DNA of 64,000 nt from Allantophomopsis cytisporea (taxonomy: Eukaryota > Ascomycota > Leotiomycetes > Phacidiales > Phacidiaceae), in contig CP103023.1 of the NCBI GenBank assembly GCA_024752435.1, positions 2,294,001 to 2,358,000 of the forward strand, written 5' to 3'. Each line of letters opens with the position of its first letter. The first letter of the stretch is position 1. The notes under the pieces were generated by a model, which had not been told where the DNA came from, searched no databases, and saw nothing but the letters and a program-made list of their open reading frames with translations. Position numbers and translations under genes: made by a program. Shown here piece by piece: positions 34,365-45,857 of this stretch.

Positions 34365-37300
34365 CTATCTGTGTCTACGTCTTTTTGCAACTTGGCTGTT
34401 GAAATCATTTCGTCTCTTGTGATCTGGTCTTCCAAACGCGAAATGAAGTCCTTGATCTGTAATCAGATCGGAGAGTCTATATGGACAATTGCTTATGCTT
34501 CTTGCTCTTTTCGTTAGCCCAGCAACTTTGATATCAATCTCTTCCTCCATAGAAAGTAAACAAAACGTTATTGGTATCGAGAATGCTTTGCCTGCAGTAT
34601 CTCTGTTATAGAGATCTTGATTTGCACAAGAAACATAGTCTTGAGAGTTAATATGGAATGTTGCTCCTTGTTCCCTGAGCCGTGTTACTAGAGCACGTAG
34701 AGCGTTTGTCTTAGCTTCCAATCTACATAAAATCCTTGCTCTGCATAAAAGGCTAACGCGATGAAAGACGGGTTGATCGTCGAGTTCTATGTAGAACAAA
34801 GAAGCAAGAATAGTATCGGCACAGCGACTAAGGTCTATTGTTCTTGCAATTATGTGGCTTTGGACTTGGTTCTCCAACTCTGGTATTACCTCTATGTCGT
34901 CTAACTGGGGCTCTGCTGTAGGAAAACTAACATTGAGCCGGTGATATCGTGGTTGGATATGAGAAGAGATACTATTAAGAAGATCTATCCATGTCTTCTG
35001 ACCGTCTAGTAGCATCATAAAAGACCTTACCAAACGTGGGAGAAAAAGCTGTGATATTTTAGATATATCTCTATGCTCAGGGATTTCTGACTCGAATCGG
35101 GAGCCAGTTCCTATAGAGAGTACAATATCTGGTTGTTTCGATCCCCGGTTCCAGAGCGAATTTTGCTCCCAAAGAGCTAGTTTCACAGGATTGTTGTGGC
35201 CGCCTAACCCGCCGTCGTGGTATCCTTTGTAAGATTTGAAAAAACTAACGAATTAGTTCTATTTCCTTCAAGAACCTAAGTAAACGTACGGTGGTGCTGC
35301 TGATGTTGCACGCGCACTCAAGTAATAGTTAGTCATACTTCATTAACAATAAACATGCCAAATGACACTTACATTTCCCATGCATATAGATCCTCTTCTA
35401 CATTCTCAGCACGTACTAAGCGATAACCTGTATCTTATAAGTTGAGATCAGTATATATTCTGGTAACATACCGCAAGTAGGTACACGCTCAACGCCGTTG
35501 TAATTGGTAAAAATGACTGTAGAGGAAGTTCCTATAGTTGTACCAGTAATTACAAGTTTAGTATCAGTACATCTTCCGAATAACTGCGTCTCCTTCCCAA
35601 AGGCTTTCTGAACAGCTTTAGTAATCCCTGAGGACCCATAGCGGCTATCTGTAGTAAGTGATAGCCATATCTCTCGAAACCTTCGGAAGCATTTAAACTT
35701 TGATAGTACTCCCAGCTTGAAGAGGCAGGGAACACGAAATGCTAGCTTTGAAAATTCTTGAAATTCTTTGTTGCACTCATCAATAGTCCACTTGTTGAGG
35801 TAAAGGCCTAGAACAATCATTCCCCCTACCTATGTCAGCTATTTCAAATTAGCATAAGGGATAATATACCAGAGCTAGTTCCAACAGCCATATCGAATTG
35901 ATCTTGAATAGGCATAGGGAGCTGCAAAACAGTCTGCAATTCTTTAAGCCACAATATCGACGTCAATCCACGAACTCCCCCTCCGTCCAAGCTAAGGATC
36001 CGGATACCTGCTGTAGGAGGCTTTAGTCGGAAAACATTACCAGTACACAAGTTACATAGTGGACAAGTTAGTATTCTTAGTGTCCAGGGTGAAGCCTCTG
36101 AGGCTTCACTATGCATTATTGTACAGGGCTCGCACAATGTATGTCCACAATCAAGTGTATTCTCAGGTGGTCGGGCCAAGCATGCAAAGCAGTCCAAGTT
36201 ACTATAGTGGTTCTTCCACTCCCCGCGATACTTGAAAAGCAGTTCTTTGTGTAAAGCTAGCGCGCTTGTTTTTCCATCGATAATATCAGCAACGCTAGCA
36301 CAAAATCGAGCTTCAATAGCGTTATACATCTGAATAACTTCGAAGGCCTCTTCAGTTCGGCTTCCAGGCTGGACAGAAGCAAAATGAAATATGTTTCGAT
36401 ACAATTGCTCGAACATAGAAGCTGGGTCAAACGCTTCAACTCGTTAATGTATTGAGAATAAAAAAACAAAATCGCAGATTTGTATACTTACAATGCATCC
36501 CTGGAGGAAGTGCATCTAGGACTAAAGCGGATGCAATAGTAGGTATTGCAAAATGAAAAATCTGTTGATTTTCAAGTCTTTGCATGAATGCTGCTATGTG
36601 ATGTGATAAGCGTAAAGGAACTGGATTGAAGACTCGTGACGCTCGGATAAAGCTAAAAGGTGAGTTGATATCTTTACAGAAGTTTTCACAAAAAAGACTG
36701 AAAAAGGCTCTGAAGTGATCGGCAGAAAAGGCTAATTGAGCCGCTTCCCGTAGTTGCTGCCCTTCTGATGAGGTCTTGAGGATTCGAAATCGAATTGCTT
36801 TCCAAACTCGATGTGAGGCCTTAATATGGGGAAGTGCTACTAGTTGTATGCTGCCGAAATGTCTGTCTAATATCTCTCTGACCTTCACCTTGTCAGGTTT
36901 ACCTTGGACGGTGTCAACGAGCTGTCCAGCTCGTGTTTCAGTTTCTTTCTTTAAAATCAGTCGGAAATTTGTTGTTGCAGCTCTTTCCTCGGACAGCTTC
37001 AAGTCCTCAGAACCCATAAATACCATTACCCGAGGATAAGTCGAATTTGGCAAGTCACGCGAACTGAAATTGACAAGCCAAGAAGCTAGAGTCCTCGCAA
37101 CAGTGATCAAGTCCTGAAAATCCTCTGCAAACAAGCAGATAGTAGTAGCTAGGGGTGACATGAGCTTTGTATAAACAAGGTTGACGAGGTCTCCTGGCTC
37201 AACAAAATGTGCTTGCTTCCTCCAAGCAATAGACCGGCGAACCACATTGCCTGGCGCGCGACCAGCTGGAATCTTCTCAAAGCTAGAGATATTATGAAGT

Positions 37301-37569
37301 TCGCAGTCCGCATATAGCAACGGTGAAGCTGTATCGACTGCACTTGGATCAATCAACAATCGTACATCTCCACTTTTGCTATCTGATCTCGCAGTTCCAA
37401 AGCGAAGAAGTTCCATTGCTCTACGCTTGTTAACATCTCCGATGAACATGATCATTTGAGGAGATTGTACGGCAGGATCTGTGAACTCGAATGGCAGGAT
37501 GTATTCTTGGAGGATAAGATCATCGAGACCAGCTCGTAGATCGATCCAGGTGTTCTTCGATTTCGCCAT
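34365..37569 (-). CDS. RING finger-patatin-like phospholipase fusion protein
   Basis: Lipid acyl hydrolase of 987 residues. Exons are 36492-37569, 35870-36439, 35472-35825, 35373-35427, 35290-35316 and 34365-35244, with introns of 44-56 bp. The small exons are supported by the restored family sequence EIARATSAAPP-FFKS and YHDGGLGGHNN. Residues 1-430 are a conserved-looking region without a name I can give. A C3HC4 RING lies at about 443-490 (CFACLARPPENTLDCGH...C, TCPLC). The patatin domain follows: oxyanion loop DGGGVRGL at about 511-518, nucleophile elbow GTSSG at about 546-550 (Ser548), and catalytic Asp in DGG near 705. The catalytic dyad is complete, so it is probably active, in the cytosol or at membranes. 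The C terminus is basic. Patatin-like proteins recur as Starship accessory genes and, in fungi, in incompatibility and NLR-like pathways. Confidence 0.9.
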
Positions 37570-38318
37570 ATTTGGATGAAAAATAAGGATATGCGCAACT
37601 CAATACCTCTCAAATTATGGAAATATTTTGAGTCACTTTAAATACTAAAAATTTTTCTTAGGATGTATAAACATCACCTGCAACAGGTCTCTGCGTTGTG
37701 TCATTTGCGTTATTCGTTTTCTTGTTCCTACATTGCGTCTTACAGAATTCGGAAACCGGAAATGCGAAAGAATGCAAGAAGGATCCGGGAAACAGGAAAC
37801 GATGTACGGAATGGAGAACATATAATTCCGGCCGTGCACATCCGACATTGCGTTTTCCGTTTCCAATTATACTTACAGTTCTATTGCGGTTTCTTGTTTT
37901 TATTATTATTAATAATTCTACCAGTAGAAGTCAACCAGATATACAATTCTTATACTCTATTTTACACTATTTTGTTTCCTGTTTTTTAGATTCTGCTCTG
38001 ACCAGTAGAAATATACTAGTAGTAGAAATATACTCTATTTTGTTTCTTGTTTTTTTTAGGTTCTACTCTGACCAGTAGAAGTCCACCAGATATACAATTC
38101 TTATACTCTATTTTACACTATTTTGTTTCCTGTTTTTTAGATTCTGCTCTGACCAGTAGAATACTTAGTAATAGAAATATATTCTATTTCGTTTCCTGTT
38201 TTTTAAATTCTACTTCGACCATAGAAATCTACCAGGATATATACAATTCCTTAGCTATCGTGTTTCTTTCTGCCATCCTACCCGGCGGACGTTTTGTTCT
38301 AGTATAAAATTTGTACAT
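37570..38318. other. Intergenic with ~150-bp tandem repeat
   Basis: Divergent promoter region between the phospholipase and the DUF3723 gene. Its right half is a diverged tandem repeat (about 37924-38245). No gene is seen. Confidence 0.5.
37924..38245. repeat. ~152-bp tandem repeat, about two diverged copies
   Basis: The block that begins ACCAGATATACAATTC near 37933 recurs near 38085, an offset of about 152 bp, and a third, decayed start is near 38229. Within each unit a shorter motif, TTTTGTTTCYTGTTTTTT followed by a CTCTGACCAGTAGAA-like word, occurs twice. The array ends about 75 bp before the DUF3723 start codon and would lie in its promoter or leader. Confidence 0.8.
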
Positions 38319-41300
38319 ATGACGTCTTACGGGGAACAACATCGAGCTAGAGTCGCTCAGTATAGGAAGCATTTATTAGGGAACGTTAGAGTTCAAATTG
38401 CTTCTCTTGATTTCCGGGATAATGATGGACGACAGCCAGACCCTGATATCATTGAGCACTTGAGCGGCGTGTTCATACGGATTGGATGTTTACCAGAAGA
38501 GCATCCTGTGCAAGTGGTTGTTGACCCGGAAACCTTGAATAGGATACTCTCTAAGAGCGGGTTCTCCCAGAAGGAACTTATAGCCTCGAAGTCCCGAGGT
38601 CAGACGCTGAGTCTATCAGTAGGAAGATATAAGCTTCGATGTGTCCATGGTCAGCACCGCCTTGCTACAGCGCAGAAAGTTTTGCCACCCAGCAGGCAAT
38701 GGTGGATTGCGGAAATATATGTGTTTGAAAAGAAAGGTCCGTCGTTTGATCAAACGTTCATAACAGAGATAGTAAATGGTAGCAGATATCAATGCTCTGG
38801 AATTCAAGCGTTATCGAAGAGAAAATTATGATTTTCAGACCCAGTTCTCAGATGGAGAGGTATACCGGAATATTCGAAGAAACAACTCACCTCAAGACCT
38901 GGAAATGTGGAAAGCAAAGCTCTCTCCTTGCAAATCTATAGCCTTAACACAATTATTACGACATAGTTTGTTTACGCAGGCCTTTGATAGTCTGCTACCT
39001 TTCCCAGGACTGTGGAAGGGTCTTCAACTTGGCAATATTCAAAGGCTTTTGTCCTTGCGATGCGATGAGGTGTGTGTTCTGGTTATGCTACAGATTACTT
39101 ATTACTAACTTGCTATAGGAAATTCTGCGGTATTTGAGACACATTAAAAACATATGGGGAAAGATCACTTTGCACAGCGCCTCGATACAACGACTTGTGA
39201 CGATAGAAGTTGTTCGTCACCTGGAACTGCGAAGTCCGGAGGCTAGTACGAGTGACAGAGTCTTCATTTCACAGGCCTTTAAAAATGGAACCTTGTTTCC
39301 ATTGGTGCCTGTGCAATCAAGAAAGCTAATTCTGAAAACAATACTCTCCCTACCAGGCATTATCCCAAGTATTCGGAGTCTGCATGAAAACATTAAGTAT
39401 CTGAAAATCGGTTCAGATATATTGAGGAGAATTCTACTTGACGAAAGCCCACGAAGTACTATCCAGCGGTCTGCGAGATCCCATCGGAGATCAACCTCTA
39501 ACCTGACAGTACAAATAAGCAATAGCCAGAAAAGTACGATATCGGGTCTCAGTAACGAAGCTATCCAAGATCTCGCCTATAAACAACTTTGGTTATTTGC
39601 GCTCCGAAGATTTCCAGATCTGAGTGAAATGAGACCTCGAAGAGAACAAGGCGAAAAGATCTCAGATCATAAGGCGAAGAGTGATACGTGTGAGAGTATG
39701 ATTGCAGCATTTGCACATGACTTGGGCTTTAGAAGCCAAAAGATAAGTAACATTTTGCGGTCAGACCCCAAGCGATCAGCAGTATCTCGATTTATCACAG
39801 AGATATACGCGAATAGACCAAGTAAATGGCAAAGAAACCTTGTCGAAGACCTCTTGTCGGAGATGCCCGAACTAGATGTTGCCAACGTCAAAGCGGAAAT
39901 TGTTGATCTATGTCTATCAAGCCATACGGGCGAATCAGTTGAACGTCGATGGGGCCGACCATTCCAAAGGTCATTTGATACCCTTTCGGCAGTTCTTTAT
40001 TTACCAAACCTGATAGAGAAACCTGTCAAAGATCGCAAGGACTTACCAACAACACTTTATGTACAGAAGGACTTTTTTAGGGCTTTTTTTGGGCAGACTC
40101 GATGCGCGGAGCTTGAGAATTTATCTTGTTCGCCTTCTCCTTCTCTCCGTGGACAACCGATCTCCCTTGAAGACCTAGACGGGTTGCAATCAAGTGACAC
40201 ATCTCCGCTCGACTCAGGTGGAGAGGATCTTGAAATGTTGGATGCATCACCGATTTCACCTGAGGGTGGAAACCCCTATGTTTCTCATTTGGCTCAAGAG
40301 GAGGTGGTGAATCGAATCGTGACACACGAATCAGACCAAGATGTAAGAAGTTCTGGAGCCAAGATCCCTCTTCCAGACCAACCACTTGCGCTCAATGTTG
40401 TTCCCTCCCCTTCTCCATCATATGCGGAAGTGACGGAGGTAGCAAATAGAGAAGCTATTGAAAGCATTATAACAGCTGTTGCTCCTACAAATCTCCCAAT
40501 ACAATCACAAATTCATTCGCCAAGCGTTTCGGACAGCTTCCTAGGGATCGAAGAGGCTCTAGGACAACGATCGCCGGTAGATATCAGGAACAAGGAGATG
40601 GCAAATAAAGCTGTTGAAAGTACTATAACAACTGTTGCTCCTCCTGCTTCCCCAACAAAATCACCAGAGCGTCTAGGACAACGATCGCCAGTAGAAATCG
40701 GCGATGAGGAGATGATAACAGATAATAATCCAAACGAAATAACTATACTTTCGACTAATAGAATCGACACACCAAGGTCGCCTATAACAAGCTATAATTC
40801 AACTGTGATACCTGCAGGTCTTTCACCAGTCAACATAACGAATGACAAGCACCCTCAGACTCCGCAGCTCAACTCCATTATTTCTACAATCTTCCCAAAG
40901 CAAAGCTTGCGCCGGTCGATTGTAGAGGTCCCTCTACTCACTGATCCAGCGAATCCGTCAGCTTCTCAATATACACCTAGTCTCATGACAAAGATAGGAA
41001 ACAAGTCCATCCCGTCTAATATTAGCTCATCTGCTCTAGATAATACAAGTGAAAGGGAATCAGAGGGGATTTTTTCTTTTCTTGAATTTAATGGAATGAT
41101 GCTTAAAGAAAGGCATATCTCTCTATCCCAGGTGGAAATCTATCTTAACTCCCGAAAATCTTGGACACTTTTTGGAGGAATAGACGTTGAGAAGGCCAGT
41201 ATTATCAAACCAAGTAACTGGTTGGAGGTAATCATAGCAAGGAAGAATTGGAGGTTTGTTTTTGTGGAGAGAAGTCGCGCCGAACTGTGGAGGCGTGATC

Positions 41301-42580
41301 ACACCAGATTACTCCAGGCAGCTACAATCAATGAACAAAACAAGTCATCACTTACCCAAGTACTCGTCTCACGAGGCTTGGAAAATCGACATCGTCAGGC
41401 ACATGTAGGAAATAAAGTCCAAAGTTCTCCAACAAAGCGGAAAGTGAGCATATCAATATCTCCATTTTTACACCCTCTACCGGAGTATGTGAGGAATCAG
41501 CGAAACCTTCTATTTCAACAGGGGCTACCTATAAAACAGGGACGCTCAGATCAGCAAGAAGTACACTCGATGAGATCGTGGCTTCCAGCTTCCGTTTCTG
41601 AGGATTTGCGAGAGAGGCGCGAAGTACGAAAATCAAACCATCAACAGTCTTCATATTCCTTGCATAATAAGCATACGGATAGTGGAAACGTCAATGACGA
41701 CGCAGCATCGGATGACGGGACTTTTCAGAGACTAAGCGAACAGCAATTGTTTGAAGCAGAATCAATCTCAGACTCAGACGACCCAATGGAGTCAACAACA
41801 GATCCAGGCAAGAAAGACGACGGCAAACAGACAGCTCTTAGGGGGTCAGATTCTGTGAGAAACGAGCGATTCGAAAAAGGACAGCACGTAACTTCAGAGT
41901 CAGAGAACAATAATAATGGGCAAAGCTTTCAAAATCTAGAAGATGAACATATGAGTACCAGATTGCAAGAGACTGAGAGAGAGAAACAACCAGCACAAGC
42001 AAAATCACCTCAGATAACCATAGATTTGGGGAGTAATAGTGGGGAGGGACATACTGAGAGCGCTTTACCAGAACTTGAGTCGAAAGAAAAACAAGCCGGA
42101 GAGAAAGAATCTCACCGAACTCCAGAGCAAGATACTATGAATGATAGTCAAAAAATCACACATCGAGCGAAATGGGTCGAGTTTATGACTCGGCCAAATA
42201 ATAAGAGATTAAGAAAAACAAAAGACAAGCCTCAAAAGATAGCAAGGATTGGAGACATGGAGCTGAATAAAGGTCAGACAAATCTGGAGAACCTGTCAGA
42301 CAACGCTCCCTTTCCTGGAGGGGAACAGGTGCTTGAAAAAGCAGAACGATCAAAGAAGGCTCGAGAAAATAGAGAGTCAAAACTTGCAACTAGCAGCAGA
42401 CATCTCAGAGATACAGAGAACAGAGTAGGAAGCTTTAGTAAAAGAAAGAGCAGCATAATAGACAACGAGACGACATCGGCTAGGTGGCATATAGCTGATA
42501 ATCATCGAGATCCTCCACTTAAGAAGAGAAGGCTAGAGGGAGAGCAAGTAAATGAGGAAGAGGAAGAGGAAGAGTTATAA
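38319..42580 (+). CDS. DUF3723 protein (Starship accessory family)
   Basis: Very long protein of 1,381 residues. Exons are 38319-38771, 38839-39069 and 39119-42580. The 67 bp intron (GTAAAT...TTTTCAG) and the 49 bp intron (GTGTGT, branch CTAAC, TATAG) both keep frame. The N-terminal DUF3723 core shows VHGQHRLATAQK at about 109-120, RQWWIAEIY at about 126-134 and QFSDGEVYRNIRR at about 153-165, then a helical part. The GQHR and WW words are hallmarks of the family, which recurs on Starships and has no settled function. From about residue 500 the protein is mostly disordered, Ser/Pro/Glu-rich and with an internal near-repeat (LGQRSPVDIRNKEMANKA and LGQRSPVEIGDEEM). The C terminus is strongly basic/acidic (LKKRRLEGEQ then poly-Glu), fitting a nuclear protein. 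Confidence 0.9.
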
Positions 42581-43704
42581 CATCTAGTTTTTAGTCACAT
42601 AATAATGATGGCCTCTTACCGTCTTGAAACGTTCTGTGGACCATCCGTTTTGTGGTGTTCGAGAACACATTCAGTCCTCACTCGCCCAGATCGTGGACTT
42701 AATCATTTGACCCCAAATAACTGCAAGTGAATGTCTTATTTCTCACCTAATCGCAACGCACAAGTTGCCAATAATGCTGGTTACCATCGCTATGAAAGTT
42801 TAAAAGTCTACTCTAACAGACATCGCTCATGCAAAGGAGAGATATGTTGAATATTTGAATAATCTAAGTCATGATGAGGGTAAAATGAATTGCGGTTTTG
42901 CCCAGTTGTCATATGCAAACTCGTGCAATTGAAGCTTGGACAGCGTGTGGGGCGCCTGGAAGTTACTTAGATGACTGTTCCAAGTTGTACTGCGCTACAA
43001 TCTATGATATCTCCCTGGTGAGGCTTGGATTGCACAGTGTATAAGGCGAATGGCAGTTAATTGGTTAAATTGATTGCAGACAGTTCTTTATGCTCTAATT
43101 TTAGGTCCCACGCTGTTCAATGGGAATTGGCTCTCGGTGGGAGAATGCCGTAAATCACAAGGCTGATAGCGTGACCAGTTATTGTCCGTGGTAAGAGCTT
43201 GACGCCAGTGGTCCTTAGTTCTTCGGAGGACACCACTTCGGACTATGTCGTCCAGCTTTGACCATTGGATTCCTTAGACGCGATCACCAAGATCCAGTGA
43301 GGCATGGGAGTAGATGAGCAAGAATTCACCTATCCACACTCAGTCGACAACGAATACAGGCAACTTCGGGCCTCAATTTGGGCGTACAATATCTATTATT
43401 GTGACAGTGGTCGACAGCTAGTTTGATGCGAGGGTCGATGTTGTGGATTAAGCAATCATGTTCAAAGATGGTACCGTGAGCCGTGTTCGAGGACATACAA
43501 ATAATCCGAAGTAGGTGTCTCTGTTAATTTTGCCATTTCATTATCAAATTCTTTCGGCTATACAGCATCTGTTTTCATCACTTCGACATAAAGTCATGAG
43601 GAATATCGTTTCACACTCTTCATGGAACAAATTTTCATATACGCAAGGAGATACATTTAATAACATCCGACTTCGAACAGCCGTCAATATTCCAACCCGT
43701 CAAG
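42581..43704. other. Intergenic, no gene seen
   Basis: About 1.1 kb following the DUF3723 stop. No supported gene. If the Starship ended soon after its DUF3723 gene, its right terminus would lie here, but I see no inverted copy of the 22.9-23.5 kb sequence. Confidence 0.45.
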
Positions 43705-44493
43705 TCAACCTCTGATTTGAAGTAGACCTTCAATTCTATCTCGACACTTTGGACAATAATGGTGGTTACTCTCATACCATTCGGAGATGCATTCCGCACA
43801 GAACCAGTGTCCGCAAGGCTTACAAGCCTTTCGTGGAACCTCAAGTGTATTGTCAAAGCAGATGCTGCATTGCAGTCCCTGCTCCAACCTCTTTGTAAGA
43901 GTCTGGAGTCGAAAGCGCAGATATTTTTCGACGTGCCGGTTGTCTTTGCCCTCAGTAGTCTTGGAAATGCAGGCTGCAGGTAAGGAGTCGTTGTTCTCAT
44001 CCTGAGTCAGATCGATGAATTTGATCAGCTCATTTGGAAATTTAACTCTTTCAGTGTGATCTCCAGAGCTGGCTTCAGGGGGGCCATCGTCATCCTGAGT
44101 CAGATCGATGAATGTGACAGGCTTATTCGGGACGTTGGCTCCTTCCGTGTGATCAGACCTCGCTTCAGGGAAGGCATCATCATCCTGAGTTAGATCGATG
44201 ACTTCAACAGGCTCTGCCAGAAAGCTGATTCTCTCCGTAGTGGTAGGCAGCGGGTCGCTCTCATCAGCAGCTTGTGTCATATCGATGAACGTGACGACGG
44301 TGACCTGATGCTCCAAAACCGTGATCCGACTCTCAGAATTGGATTCTTCATTACTTTTCCATAACGCTCTTCCCGGGCGAAAGGACTTGAAAAATCGATA
44401 GGCTCTGCGTATATCAGCTGACGCTTTTCCCTTCTTACTGAGCTCTGAGTCTAAAAGTGACCGAAGAAGGGAATCTCCACATTGTGGGTCCAT
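43705..44493 (-). CDS. RING protein with four SUMO-interaction-like motifs (possible STUbL)
   Basis: Intronless protein of 262 residues. Four spaced repeats carry the SUMO-interaction pattern hydrophobic-hydrophobic-D-L/M-T followed by acids: VTFIDMTQAADE (about 67-78), VEVIDLTQDDD (96-106), VTFIDLTQDDD (127-137) and IKFIDLTQDEN (157-167), each about 30 residues apart. The C-terminal RING is complete, C209-x2-C212 then C227-x-H229-x2-C232-x2-C235 and C247-x2-C250. Tandem SIMs before a C-terminal RING is the plan of SUMO-targeted ubiquitin ligases such as RNF4/Slx8, which mark SUMO-modified nuclear proteins for destruction. The function here is inferred from that plan only. The repeats are near-identical at protein level, suggesting internal duplication. 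It is isolated, between two gene-free stretches. Confidence 0.8.
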   Translation of the reverse strand: MDPQCGDSLLRSLLDSELSKKGKASADIRRAYRFFKSFRPGRALWKSNEESNSESRITVLEHQVTVVTFIDMTQAADESDPLPTTTERISFLAEPVEVIDLTQDDDAFPEARSDHTEGANVPNKPVTFIDLTQDDDGPPEASSGDHTERVKFPNELIKFIDLTQDENNDSLPAACISKTTEGKDNRHVEKYLRFRLQTLTKRLEQGLQCSICFDNTLEVPRKACKPCGHWFCAECISEWYESNHHYCPKCRDRIEGLLQIRG

Positions 44494-45857
44494 GGCTTCG
44501 ATATTGCAAACGTACAGAAGGTTGAATAAAGTTTTTTATTTGAGGAAGAAGGAAAGCAAAATGCTTGAAGAAACTAAGGGAAGCAAGTCACTTTAGTACT
44601 CACAATATGCTATGGCTAAGCTGTGTGTGCTCGTTGATGTTTCAGCTGCGGGGAATCTAGGTCAGGACTTGTGGAGAGTCGAGAGATTATTGGCAACTTC
44701 ATGAACTCTCTCTGAGTGTGGTTCGATGACCCAGGGTGATGAGTGGTACTATTGGTAACACCATGGTAGATCAAGGCAACCACCGAAACCTTCCGCAACC
44801 CTCGGCGGCTGCTTTGCTATGCTATTCGCACAGGTGGGAGGAGTTGGGTCTTGGTCTAAAGTTAGAATGGCAACATCATGCGCTGAGTACGCAGTACATA
44901 TCTTGTGATGATCTATGGTTGGGGCCTACTCCGCCACTTGAGGTATCATGCGTTGAGCATGTTGTACACACCTCCCAAGAACCTCGGCGGCAATTGTACT
45001 ACTCGTATAGGTGGGGAATAAAATCTTGGTCTAAGGTTAGAATGGCAACATCATGCGCTGAGTACGCAGTACTACTCCGCCACTTGAGTCATCATGCGTT
45101 GAGCGTAATATGCACACAGCCGGTCGTCCAAGTCAGAAAGCCAGCGAGTTTGTTCAGTGGTCGAAGGAAGGGATGCGAGCATGCCAATACAAAATACATC
45201 TTACGGTGGCGTTGCTATGAATAGAGGAGATTCCTGGTGTACGGGGATCGACCCAAGAACCTCGGCGGCTACTGTACTACTTGTATCGGTGGGAGATTTG
45301 GAATCTTGGTGGGATGGCAACATCATGCACTGAGTGTACAGTACACATCTGCAGGTGACCTACGGCTGGAGGTTATGGATTGTCAAGCAAGCCTTTCAGT
45401 GCCTTGGCGATTATTCTGCTATGTGGAGGTGGAGTCTTGGTCTAAAGTTGGGGTGGCAAAACCACGCGCTGAGCATGAACTGCGTCTTTACTCAGGAACT
45501 GTTATTCATTTCAAGGATGTGAGTGGCAACGTCATGCTGCTAATTTTATGCGTAGCATTTCAGGGCCTAGGATGAAAATGGGTCGGTGTTGAGAGTCGGG
45601 TCATGGACAGAGGTCAGAGTCAAGGATACTATTGGCAGTATCGTGCTCGAGGAGGCAAAGCTGATGGCCCCAAGATTTCCACATTGGGCTGTATAATCTC
45701 AGGGTCTCATTATCGCTGTATCACAATAGCTTGTCTGCTTTGTCCATGAGTTTACCAAGTGAAAGTCAAGTGAGGTTGACATGAAAGTTCCCGATATCAT
45801 AGGACACCTGAGTGATACCCTCTCAAAAAGACACAAATTTGATTCGGATGAACTATC
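44494..45857. other. Gene-free stretch with diverged repeats
   Basis: No supported gene. Most of it is taken by a diverged tandem repeat (about 44790-45530). Open frames on the plus strand simply follow the repeat units. Confidence 0.55.
44790..45530. repeat. Diverged tandem repeat, ~4 units
   Basis: Each unit contains AACCTCGGCGGC-like, a GGTGGGA word, TCTTGGTCTAAAGTTAGAAT, and GGCAACATCATGCGCTGAG. These last words recur at about 44850, 45030, 45303 and 45435, so spacing is irregular (about 130-270 bp). Units have point changes and deletions, fitting an old array. Confidence 0.75.

Larger units (their letters stand above)
22880..42600 (+). mobile_element. Starship-like giant transposon (right end unresolved)
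   Basis: A rightward DUF3435 tyrosine recombinase is the first gene of the block. Behind it lie a ferric reductase, a patatin-like phospholipase and a DUF3723 protein, all families known to recur as Starship accessory genes, interleaved with genes I do not recognise or only partly recognise. The captain-first, inward-pointing layout is the standard Starship plan. The coordinates give the minimum supported extent. The element may run on into the 43-53 kb accessory stretch or further. I found no target-site duplication or terminal inverted repeat by eye, and NLR genes, another common accessory family, were not seen. Confidence 0.7.

Noticed and set aside
38740..38840. Apparent +1 frameshift in the DUF3723 gene
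   Set aside because: A 67 bp intron at 38772-38838 with GTAAAT donor and TTTTCAG acceptor restores frame and gives the family word QFSDGEVYRN at the expected distance.
42581..43704. Right terminus of the Starship
   Set aside because: I looked for an inverted match to 22.9-23.2 kb and for a shared direct repeat and found none by eye; this needs a computed self-alignment.
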